From positions 1-6,978 of the forward strand of contig JAGBXG010000337.1 in assembly GCA_017629415.1 (NCBI GenBank): DNA of 6,978 nt, in the 5' to 3' direction. This document shows positions 1 through 5,886 of the stretch, piece by piece; position 1 is the first letter of the stretch, and the number at the start of each line of letters is the position of its first letter. Below the pieces are notes generated by a model, which was given only the letters and a program-made list of their open reading frames with translations, was not told where the DNA came from and ran no database searches. Position numbers and translations under genes: made by a program. Source of the DNA: Pseudomonadota bacterium (GTDB taxonomy: Bacteria; Myxococcota; Bradymonadia; UBA4248).

Positions 1-1
1 A

Positions 2-70
2 AGAGAAGCTCAGGCTGATTATCTCACCCGCGAGGTCATAAAGCCTCAAGGTCAGAGCATCATGACCTGA
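2..70 (+). CDS. Possible 3' end of an upstream gene (partial, unidentified)
   Basis: One + strand frame is open from the window edge for 22 codons and ends at TGA 68-70. The residues (REAQADYLTREVIKPQ... then GQSIMT) look like an ordinary soluble C-terminus. A hairpin at 75-100 begins five bases after the stop, where a 3'-end structure would be expected. Against this, 22 open codons can occur by chance, and the region also forms inverted repeats that suggest non-coding structure. No family is recognisable. Confidence 0.3.
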   Translation, partial: REAQADYLTREVIKPQGQSIMT

Positions 71-76
71 GCTTCT
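4..76. repeat. Inverted repeat with 11-bp arms (4-14 / 66-76)
   Basis: The arm AGAAGCTCAGG (4-14) is perfectly complementary to CCTGAGCTTCT (66-76), separated by 51 bases. Competing pairings lie inside: 33-39 with 62-68 (AGGTCAT/ATGACCT), and 45-54 with 63-71 with one bulged A. These share the 66-68 segment, so only one can form at a time. This could be a structured 3' end, a regulatory RNA or the remains of a small element. The sequence does not decide between them. Confidence 0.45.
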
Positions 77-100
77 TTCGTGTTTAGCCAGACACGAAAG
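75..100 (+). other. Strong hairpin, 9-bp stem (terminator-like but no T tract)
   Basis: CTTTCGTGT (75-83) pairs perfectly with ACACGAAAG (92-100) around an 8-base loop. No run of T follows on the + strand (CCACTGTCAATC comes next), so it is not a canonical Rho-independent terminator. It may still be a 3'-end stabiliser or a processing structure for a transcript arriving from the left. Confidence 0.5.
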
Positions 101-276
101 CCACTGTCAATCAAACAGGCTGATCCAAATCATACAAGGTTTTGTGTTCTATGATGTGTCATCGTATGCAATATGATAAATGAGTTGTTGCATCAGAGGT
201 CAGATCTTTTGATTTCTGAGGGTATAGTTGTGTATTTTCGGATGAGACGGCATCCGCATTGAGGGTGATATTTCAT
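101..276. other. Non-coding leader region upstream of the kinase gene
   Basis: I see no credible gene here. It contains one small inverted repeat, CGGATG (239-244) / CATCCG (251-256), with a 6-base loop, which is a possible but unproven operator. A 9-bp direct repeat CAGGCTGAT occurs at 11-19 and again at 116-124, bracketing the two hairpins on its left. Confidence 0.4.
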
Positions 277-306
277 CTGCCAGCGTTTGTTATCGTCACA
301 TATAAA
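277..306 (+). promoter_or_regulatory. Possible sigma70-type promoter of the kinase gene
   Basis: TATAAA at 301-306 matches five of six positions of a -10 box. CTGCCA at 277-282, 18 bases upstream, matches four of six positions of a -35 box. Transcription would start near 313 and give a leader of roughly 33 bases containing the second copy of the 22-bp repeat and the ribosome binding site. The -10 lies inside repeat copy 1, and an identical TATAAA sits in copy 2 (323-328) without an equally good -35. Prediction by eye only. Confidence 0.3.
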
Positions 307-333
307 ATTTGTTATCGTCACATATAAAATTTG
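286..333 (+). repeat. Perfect 22-bp tandem duplication abutting the kinase RBS
   Basis: Two identical 22-bp units lie head to tail at 286-307 and 308-329, each starting TTTGTTATCGTCAC and ending ATATAAAA. The first four bases of a third unit (TTTG) follow at 330-333 and merge into the ribosome binding site. Each unit carries a TATAAA box. The perfect identity points to a recent duplication or active maintenance, and its position suggests an effect on transcription start or leader length. Confidence 0.95.
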
Positions 334-338
334 GGAAG
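333..338 (+). promoter_or_regulatory. Ribosome binding site deciding the kinase start
   Basis: GGGAAG lies seven bases before ATG 346. It is the best Shine-Dalgarno-like match near the 5' end. It overlaps the alternative in-frame TTG codon at 331, which would add five residues but has no purine-rich site in front. The duplicated N-terminal peptide also begins exactly at Met 346, so ATG 346 is preferred. Confidence 0.65.
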
Positions 339-345
339 TTTGAAT

Positions 346-540
346 ATGTCTGAATCTGTTATTTACAAAACGGCGACTTCAAAACCTGATGTGTTGCTTA
401 AGGATGCGTTGCAACTGGAATGGCCTGAAGCTGGAGGAATGGCAGATAAGTCTCATCCCACGGAAATGTCTGAATCTGTAGTTTATAAGACGGCGACGTC
501 GCAGCCGGACACATTGCTTCAGGATGCGTTACAGATTGAG
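346..540 (+). repeat. In-frame duplicated 25-codon peptide, 120-bp period
   Basis: Codons 1-25 (346-420) and 41-65 (466-540) encode the same peptide, MSESV(I/V)YKTATS followed by (K/Q)PDxLLxDALQ. Twenty of 25 residues are identical. By my count 19 of 75 bases differ, and about ten of the affected codons are silent changes. The duplication is therefore old and the peptide has been conserved at the protein level, which suggests a functional short motif such as a docking or phospho-acceptor segment (it is rich in Ser, Thr and Tyr). Confidence 0.9.
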
Positions 541-3500
541 CTGGAGGCATCGGCGGATGATTTGGCAAGCAGTCCGAGTGTGATGACGGACAGATATGAA
601 TTTATCCGCAAGATTGGGAAGGGATCCCAAGGTCAGGTCTGGTTAGCGATTCGCAAATCTGATGGTGAGAAGGTCGCGATTAAGCAGTTTAATATTCATT
701 CGGTGACGACATGGAAACAATATGAATTGTTTAAGCGTGAAGCGGAGGTGTTATCAAGTCTTCAACTTCCCGGTGTTGTGCCTTTTTATGAGTATGTTGA
801 GGATTTAAAAGGCAAGCCGCCGTATGTCTGTATTGTTCAGAAATATATCGAAGGCAAAACCGTGGCAGAATATCGTCGCTGCAAGCATCGATTTGAGGCG
901 GAAGCTGTCTATGATATTATTGTTCAAGTTTTAAAGATACTTCGATTGCTTCATGAGCACAAACCGCAGGTGATACATCGCGATATTAAGCCATCGAATC
1001 TCATGCTGACGCCGGTGAAAGATGGGCGTTTTACGGTGACTTTGCTTGATTTTGGTGCCGTTGCCAATCCTCAGGTTCAGAAGGGCGGTTCTACGGTGGC
1101 AGGTACATTCGGTTATATGCCTCCAGAGCAGCTCATGGGGCAGGCGGGGCCTGCCAGTGATATTTACGCGCTTGCATCGGTGGCCGTTGAACTGCTTTCG
1201 GGCGTATCTCCGGCAGATATTGAGGTTTGTGACTTTAAGCTTGTGATTGAACCCTATTTGCTTCATTTGCCGAATGAGGTGGTTCAGACATTGAATATGA
1301 TGCTGGAACCGGCACTGGACAATCGTATTTGTGATTATAATATATTGATTGCACAGTTTACCGAACTTGCTGAGAAGAAGAAAACATCGTTTTTAAGCCG
1401 TTTGCGTCGTACTGCTGTGCCTGAATTGGCCGATGTTGAAAGTATTTGTCAGCCTGGCAACTATGAAATTTGGCAGAATATAGATGCAGATAAGGCTTTT
1501 CCGGTGATTCAGGACAAGCTTGAAATTGCTGTGCAGGAAAAGGAAAAGAGCAAGCTGCATGTGAGTAAAAATGCATATATGTTTTATAAGATGCTTGCAT
1601 GCTTTATGTTGTTTATCAGTATCATGACTCCTCTTGTTTTGATTTTTATATTTTTTAATCAAATCAATGTTGAAGAATATTTGTTATCATTACCTGAAAA
1701 TTGGTTTTCTGGGGGGGGGATTTGTTTTGCTGTATCTATCTCATTAGCGGTTTATTTGGATGGTATAAGGACAAAACGCAAGGCCTATTATGACAGTTTA
1801 AGCAGTTTAGTGAATGTCGTGGGTCAGGCCGGCTCCGGCGAAATGAATACATCGTCTGCTTTGCATGAGATTCATCAGCTCATGTTGCATGGTCAAAGGC
1901 TTGTGGGCAGGATTGTACATATTCAATTTGAACCGGTTTCATATCATCATATCAAAGCATTTCATTCTGGTTTGTTATCTTCGGGATCTCAGGGGAAACT
2001 TGATGATAAAATTTCTGTAGAAAGAAAATATAGAAGCAAGGTTCTTATGGGGGGAGACAATAAGACTGATGAGGACTTAAATGATAAATTACATTTATTT
2101 GGCTTGGGTGAACCCATTTTTAGTGTGTATTATACTTTTCAGGTCAAATATCTTGAGAAATTATATGATTTTACGGGCAAGCTGTTGACACATGTGCCGC
2201 CTGAAAATCATTATAAAGTGGGTGATCCGATCACATTGCTTGCGACATTAACACAAGATGGTATGAATCGTTTTTTGCTCAAGGCGATGCCTTTTCCTTA
2301 TCCCTTTGACGAAGTATTAAACACGGAAGATTTGATATTCCGACAAGTCATTCCTCGTGAGATTTTTGACCTTGGGGATGCCAGCAGCAGATATGAGACG
2401 ATAAAATCTAAAGTCATCGATCAGAAGATTTCTTCCGTAGATTCGCATTATAAAGATGCGGCCTTGCTTTTAAGTTTGTGGTACTCCAAGGCCGCTGATA
2501 CCTTTGCAGAGTTGATTCTTGAACTGGGGCATGTGCATGTGGCTATGTTCAAGCAAAATAAATATCATGATAAGGCACTTCCCATTATTGAAACCGCGAT
2601 CAAAGATTATATGATTGCATTCAATTTGGGCAAAAGCGAAAGTTTCAGAAGTTTAGGACATTGCGTCCTTAATAATGAATTGCCTCAAATTCCAGTGATG
2701 CCGATGGCAGATGTTTTGACGGCTCGCGAGACAGCACGAAATTATTTCATGACAGCTTTCAATAATGGGTGTATCGATGCTGCTTTAGATTTGGCGGATA
2801 TGATGTTATTTGATTCCAATTGGAAAGGTGCTTTGATATGGTATGAAAAGGCAGCAGACATTGGAAATATTGAAGCTGCGATGAAAGCTGGCGATATGTA
2901 TTTAAAATACCATGTCATTGAAGATGATCGTGAGAATGCTTTGAAAGCGATTTCTCTTTATGACATTGCCGCAAAACAAGGTCACATAGCTGCCATGACA
3001 TCGATAGCTAAAGTTTATCAAAATGAGCTAAATGATATGGACAGATGTATGATTTGGCATTCAGATGCAGTTCACGCAGGAGGAAAACCTGATATATTAG
3101 AAGAAATTTTGCAGCATACATCTATTTTGGTCTTAGATCATGTCGTAGATTATAAGAATTCTTATAAATTTATTCATAAATACATTAGATTTAAGTTTTT
3201 ACACGAGACGTACTCTCTTGAAAAGACGGGAGATATTCTAAAAACGAAAGGAAAATATGAGTTTAAAAGCATATTCCATGCTGCGGTCATGTATTTAATT
3301 CTTGCTCATAACCATTACAAATATGCATTAAGCTATTTAAATGTATTGGCTCGTACGTGCCTGAGCGAACATATTCTTTTGCCTAAGTTTGAGCTTCAAA
3401 ACATCAATGATATTTCAATTTATAAAGCATGTAAACATGTCGTGGGCACAGAGATTTATCATATTTTTAACTCTCTATCTGAAGACAAAGACCAAGCGGC

Positions 3501-4845
3501 GAGAGATGTCGCGGAATTTTTATATCATCAATCCGCCAGTTTCGGTAACACGATTGCAACCGAGGGATTGACGGATTTAGGCAAGTTTTATGTTAAAAAT
3601 AAAAACTATATTGTTGCAGAACGCTTATTTCACGATGCTATGCGATATGGGAATCGAGATGCAACGACTGAAATGGTTTATTTGGCGCGCGTTCATTATG
3701 TCAGCGAGCAGAGTCTTAAAACAGCGATTGCATTGTTCCAAGATAACCAACGCGATGTCGCTCCTCTTTTGCTCGATATTGGGGACATTTATCTGGAAAA
3801 ATATGAAGATTACGCACAAGCAGAAGAGTTGTATTTCAAGTCCTTTGATATGGGTTTATCTGTTGTTGGGTGCCGCTTGATTGACCTCGGTACAAAATAT
3901 GCCACTGAACTGAAAAATAAATCAAAAGCGCGAGAACTGTATTTAAAAGTTGCAGAACGCTGGTATCTTAAAGATGTTTTAGAAACAGTTAAAACCTCTG
4001 AAAAGAAGATTAAAACATTACAGCTTTTTGCTATGGTCATTAAAGGCAATCAAAAACGTTATGTTGAGCTTGCGGATCTCTATAAAAATGAACTCAAATA
4101 CCTCGAAAAAGCATATAAGTATTATGTTTTCGTGGATGAATGGATGCGCAGTGAGGGAGCTCGAACTGACAGACAAGATTTAAAGAGTTCGTTTGATTAT
4201 TCTGGTTTTAATACAATGCTCGATGGCAAGCTTTCTGAGTTGGGTGATATTTATCAAAATGAATTGAAGGATATTGAAGGTGCATTGATTCTTTATACCA
4301 AAGCATCGGATTATAAGAATTTAAGACTCATGGGGGGCAAACAGGAAGAGATGCAGAATTATGATATGGCGAAACAAGCCTATGAAGCATCTTTGAGTTT
4401 TGGTGATGATCAAGCTGATGACTTGCTGATTGCTTTGGGCAACCGTTATGTTTATGAACTCCAAATGTATGATAAAGGTGAAGATGCTTACGAAAGCGGT
4501 GCCAAGCTAGGGGATAAGAAATCTGTATGTCATTTGATTCTTTTGAGTGATTTATATCAAACTCAGCTTGATGATTTTGTGCGTGCTGAACAGATTTTAG
4601 TCAAAGCTTGGGACTATTGGAAAGTTTTGTCTTCTGATGAAGCTGCAAATCTTGATGATAGTTCACTGCGTAGAAAAATTTCGAACTTATTCGTTACGCT
4701 TGGTGAGCAATATATATTGAATGATAAGCAATATTTAGGTGAGAAATCTTATGCTTATGCCAAGACGTATGGCGCATCATCGGTGGAGCTTGAATATCTT
4801 GAGCGTTGTATCAGCAGATTAAAAGACAAGGGACTTAAATCTTAA
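346..4845 (+). CDS. Membrane-anchored Ser/Thr protein kinase with C-terminal TPR/Sel1-like repeats
   Basis: Hanks-type protein kinase of 1499 residues that phosphorylates proteins on Ser/Thr; substrate unknown. Residues 1-25 and 41-65 are copies of one peptide. The kinase domain spans about 84-345 and has every key element: glycine loop GKGSQGQV (91-98), VAIK lysine 113, helix-C Glu 132 in KREAEVL, HRDIKPSN with Asp 213 and Asn 218, DFG 235-237, activation-loop Thr 250/254, PPE 259-261 and DIYA Asp 272. It should be active. Two hydrophobic helices (about 413-438 and 454-472) form a hairpin flanked by Lys/Arg on both outer sides, so kinase and C-terminal parts are probably both cytoplasmic. 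Residues about 516-655 may be a beta-rich domain (GRIVHIQ...YKVGDPITLLA), loosely like DUF3592. From about 695 onward, degenerate repeats with a pattern LGDxYxxELxDxxxAxxxYxKA recur, probably a protein-binding solenoid. It appears monocistronic, with terminators following. A G9 tract (1711-1719) could switch off everything after the first helix. Kinase assignment is firm; middle and repeat domains are inferred. Confidence 0.93.
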   Translation: MSESVIYKTATSKPDVLLKDALQLEWPEAGGMADKSHPTEMSESVVYKTATSQPDTLLQDALQIELEASADDLASSPSVMTDRYEFIRKIGKGSQGQVWLAIRKSDGEKVAIKQFNIHSVTTWKQYELFKREAEVLSSLQLPGVVPFYEYVEDLKGKPPYVCIVQKYIEGKTVAEYRRCKHRFEAEAVYDIIVQVLKILRLLHEHKPQVIHRDIKPSNLMLTPVKDGRFTVTLLDFGAVANPQVQKGGSTVAGTFGYMPPEQLMGQAGPASDIYALASVAVELLSGVSPADIEVCDFKLVIEPYLLHLPNEVVQTLNMMLEPALDNRICDYNILIAQFTELAEKKKTSFLSRLRRTAVPELADVESICQPGNYEIWQNIDADKAFPVIQDKLEIAVQEKEKSKLHVSKNAYMFYKMLACFMLFISIMTPLVLIFIFFNQINVEEYLLSLPENWFSGGGICFAVSISLAVYLDGIRTKRKAYYDSLSSLVNVVGQAGSGEMNTSSALHEIHQLMLHGQRLVGRIVHIQFEPVSYHHIKAFHSGLLSSGSQGKLDDKISVERKYRSKVLMGGDNKTDEDLNDKLHLFGLGEPIFSVYYTFQVKYLEKLYDFTGKLLTHVPPENHYKVGDPITLLATLTQDGMNRFLLKAMPFPYPFDEVLNTEDLIFRQVIPREIFDLGDASSRYETIKSKVIDQKISSVDSHYKDAALLLSLWYSKAADTFAELILELGHVHVAMFKQNKYHDKALPIIETAIKDYMIAFNLGKSESFRSLGHCVLNNELPQIPVMPMADVLTARETARNYFMTAFNNGCIDAALDLADMMLFDSNWKGALIWYEKAADIGNIEAAMKAGDMYLKYHVIEDDRENALKAISLYDIAAKQGHIAAMTSIAKVYQNELNDMDRCMIWHSDAVHAGGKPDILEEILQHTSILVLDHVVDYKNSYKFIHKYIRFKFLHETYSLEKTGDILKTKGKYEFKSIFHAAVMYLILAHNHYKYALSYLNVLARTCLSEHILLPKFELQNINDISIYKACKHVVGTEIYHIFNSLSEDKDQAARDVAEFLYHQSASFGNTIATEGLTDLGKFYVKNKNYIVAERLFHDAMRYGNRDATTEMVYLARVHYVSEQSLKTAIALFQDNQRDVAPLLLDIGDIYLEKYEDYAQAEELYFKSFDMGLSVVGCRLIDLGTKYATELKNKSKARELYLKVAERWYLKDVLETVKTSEKKIKTLQLFAMVIKGNQKRYVELADLYKNELKYLEKAYKYYVFVDEWMRSEGARTDRQDLKSSFDYSGFNTMLDGKLSELGDIYQNELKDIEGALILYTKASDYKNLRLMGGKQEEMQNYDMAKQAYEASLSFGDDQADDLLIALGNRYVYELQMYDKGEDAYESGAKLGDKKSVCHLILLSDLYQTQLDDFVRAEQILVKAWDYWKVLSSDEAANLDDSSLRRKISNLFVTLGEQYILNDKQYLGEKSYAYAKTYGASSVELEYLERCISRLKDKGLKS
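1711..1719 (+). repeat. Nine-G homopolymer in the kinase coding region
   Basis: Nine consecutive G encode Gly 456-458 at the entry to the second membrane helix. Loss of one G leads to TAG at 1745-1747 (466-residue product). Gain of one leads to TGA at 1791-1793 (482 residues). Either shift leaves the kinase domain and first helix but removes the beta-rich and repeat regions. Two shorter G6 runs lie at 2049-2054 and 4332-4337 in the same gene. Confidence 0.9.
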
Positions 4846-4871
4846 TGATGAGCTTGTTTTGAGATTTGTTG

Positions 4872-4920
4872 TATTTGGCATTCTCATTTATCTTTTTTGA
4901 TTTGAAGTGAATGCCAAATA
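4872..4920. other. 12-bp perfect inverted repeat downstream of the kinase gene
   Basis: TATTTGGCATTC (4872-4883) is the exact reverse complement of GAATGCCAAATA (4909-4920), with a 25-base spacer containing a T6 run. It begins 26 bases after the kinase stop. The long loop and the lack of a T tract after the right arm make it a poor intrinsic terminator. It may be an mRNA 3'-end structure or a protein-binding site. Confidence 0.6.
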
Positions 4921-4950
4921 AAATGCGTGTTTTGAGTTGTGATGAGGCAC

Positions 4951-4980
4951 AAAAAAACCTCCCAAGTGGGAGGTTTTTAT
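4951..4980. terminator. Bidirectional Rho-independent terminator between convergent genes
   Basis: CCTCCC (4958-4963) pairs with GGGAGG (4968-4973) around the loop AAGT. The stem is flanked by A7 on the left and T5 plus ATTTT on the right, so it reads as a stem-loop with a T tract on both strands. It lies between the kinase stop (4845) and the lipoprotein stop (5000-5002) and can serve both transcripts. Confidence 0.9.
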
Positions 4981-4999
4981 TTTAAGCGCAAGGCTTGAA

Positions 5000-5503
5000 T
5001 TAAATGCCGAGAGCGGAAACGATCTGCTTGGCGACGGCATCGGCAACACCTTTACCATCTTGGCAGCTTTGGGCACCGACTTTGCGGACGTTTGTTTTGA
5101 TGTTGAGTGCAGCGCAATCCCATTTATCTTTGGCGCTTGCGGGCAATGTGGTGTCAGCTGCGATAATGGAGACGATTTGAGAAGCAGCAGCGGCGGGAAG
5201 TGTGCCAGCGTCAGCAGCTTTACCCTTGAGGTCATTCCAATCGCATTTGCCGCTTGTTTTGACTTCGGCTTTGGTGATGTTGAGGGCACCAGCGTTATCC
5301 TGAACGAGGACATAGCGGCAGGTGAGGGCTGTAGAAGGATCTGTGGCCGCAGTGTCGTTCAGCTGATATTTCACTTCGATCTGTTTCACGTTTTCGGAAG
5401 CAGGAGCGGCGGTAACGGCTGTTTTGGTTTCTTTGTCTTTGGAGCAGCCGAAAGCACCGAGAGCGAGCATAGCAACACTGAGGCCGATGATAACTTTTTT
5501 CAT
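5000..5503 (-). CDS. Small Cys-containing lipoprotein of unknown function
   Basis: Predicted 167-residue exported lipoprotein. The N-terminus MKKVIIGLSVAMLALGAFGC has two lysines, a hydrophobic core and a lipobox-like AFGC, with Cys 20 as the probable lipidation and signal-peptidase-II site. A charged, Ala/Thr/Ser-rich linker follows (SKDKETKTAVTAAPAS). The mature part has four more cysteines at about 62, 87, 110 and 127, which could make two disulfides in the periplasm. I recognise no family. Start choice: AAGGA at 5512-5516 lies eight bases before ATG 5503. ATG 5509 would be only two bases from it, and the ATG at 5542 would put a charged extension ahead of the signal peptide. Ser at +2 after the Cys would favour outer-membrane sorting by the classical rule, if that rule holds here. 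The gene shares a terminator with the convergent kinase. It lies downstream of lgt on the same strand but has its own promoter region. Confidence 0.85.
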   Translation of the reverse strand: MKKVIIGLSVAMLALGAFGCSKDKETKTAVTAAPASENVKQIEVKYQLNDTAATDPSTALTCRYVLVQDNAGALNITKAEVKTSGKCDWNDLKGKAADAGTLPAAAASQIVSIIAADTTLPASAKDKWDCAALNIKTNVRKVGAQSCQDGKGVADAVAKQIVSALGI

Positions 5504-5511
5504 TGTCATTT

Positions 5512-5516
5512 TCCTT
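5512..5516 (-). promoter_or_regulatory. Ribosome binding site of the lipoprotein gene
   Basis: AAGGA on the - strand lies eight bases before ATG 5503. This spacing fits that start and excludes ATG 5509, only two bases away. Confidence 0.7.
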
Positions 5517-5554
5517 ACAATATAGGGTTCAAAATCACGCATGGCTTACCAGAT

Positions 5555-5582
5555 GTCATACGCATGTTTCACGCAGGTTCAA
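5555..5582 (-). promoter_or_regulatory. Candidate promoter of the lipoprotein gene
   Basis: On the - strand, TTGAAC (5577-5582) resembles a -35 box and TATGAC (5555-5560) a -10 box, with a 16-base spacer. The start would fall near 5547 and give a leader of about 45 bases. A second, weaker pair, TTGAAA...TATTAG, lies further upstream around 5600-5630. Prediction by eye. Confidence 0.35.
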
Positions 5583-5798
5583 AGACCCACATACATACGA
5601 TACTAATACCAAATCATGGGTATATTTCAAGCCCTGAATCACCAATATAATTGTTCAAATTTGTTTCAGAAATTTACGGAAACTGGCTTGGCAGTTGAGA
5701 ATTATCGTATGATTTAAAACATTGCGCCGTTTTGCTTACATGTCGTTTTGTGGCGCTATTGGTGTGCGAGAACCCAAATTTTGGAGCTTTTTAAAGAT
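5583..5798. other. AT-rich intergenic stretch without a recognisable gene
   Basis: No frame here has gene-like features on either strand. The only structures seen are minor: AACTG (5681-5685) / CAGTT (5692-5696) with a 6-base loop, and GCGCC (5724-5728) / GGCGC (5752-5756) with a long loop. It probably serves as spacer and upstream promoter region of the lipoprotein gene. Confidence 0.5.
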
Positions 5799-5839
5799 AA
5801 AAAAAACGCGGCGTTTCACCGGGGGAAGTAAAACGCCGC
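5799..5839 (-). terminator. Rho-independent terminator of lgt
   Basis: GCGGCGTTT (5808-5816) pairs with AAACGCCGC (5831-5839) in a perfect 9-bp stem with a 14-base loop. Read on the - strand, the stem is followed by G and then T8 (complement of A8 at 5799-5806). This fits an intrinsic terminator about 48 bases after the lgt stop codon. Confidence 0.9.
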
Positions 5840-5844
5840 TGGGG

Positions 5845-5877
5845 CTGCGGTAATCAAATTACCGCAGGGGGGTAATT
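5845..5877 (-). other. Second hairpin in the lgt 3' region, with alternative pairing
   Basis: CTGCGGTAAT (5845-5854) pairs perfectly with ATTACCGCAG (5858-5867) around a 3-base loop. The AATTACC arm (5857-5863) is also complementary to GGTAATT at 5871-5877, giving a weaker alternative stem. It lies between the lgt stop and the terminator. It has no T tract of its own and may stabilise the mRNA 3' end. Confidence 0.75.
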
Positions 5878-5886
5878 GGTCGTTTA

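Noticed and set aside
1..124. A tRNA gene, integron attC site or transposon end in the structured left edge
   Set aside because: There is no cloverleaf or TPsiC-like GTTCGA motif, no attC core sites, and no terminal inverted repeats just inside the 9-bp direct repeat.
331..345. TTG 331 as the kinase start codon
   Set aside because: The RBS-like GGGAAG overlaps this codon instead of preceding it, and the duplicated peptide starts at ATG 346.
931..1266. A 111-codon - strand frame inside the kinase domain
   Set aside because: It is antisense to the highly conserved catalytic loop and DFG region, so the + strand frame is the coding one.
2049..2054. G6 runs at 2049-2054 and 4332-4337 as further slippage sites
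   Set aside because: Six-base runs are much less slippage-prone and occur by chance; only the G9 run is reported as a candidate.
346..4845. An antiphage defence system based on the kinase
   Set aside because: No effector, nuclease, toxin or known defence partner lies beside it, and the neighbours are a lipoprotein and a housekeeping lgt.
4888..5313. A 141-codon - strand frame overlapping the lipoprotein gene
   Set aside because: It runs through the bidirectional terminator, overlaps the lipoprotein in another frame and has no start signals or recognisable domain.
5504..5542. ATG 5542 or ATG 5509 as the lipoprotein start
   Set aside because: ATG 5542 would put a charged 13-residue extension in front of a normal signal peptide; ATG 5509 is only two bases from the RBS.
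5060..5650. A 196-codon open frame on the + strand opposite the lipoprotein gene
   Set aside because: It is antisense to a gene with a convincing signal peptide, lipobox, RBS and terminator. It has no RBS of its own, and its odd Gly/Cys/Phe-rich composition is what antisense of Ala/Lys-rich coding gives.
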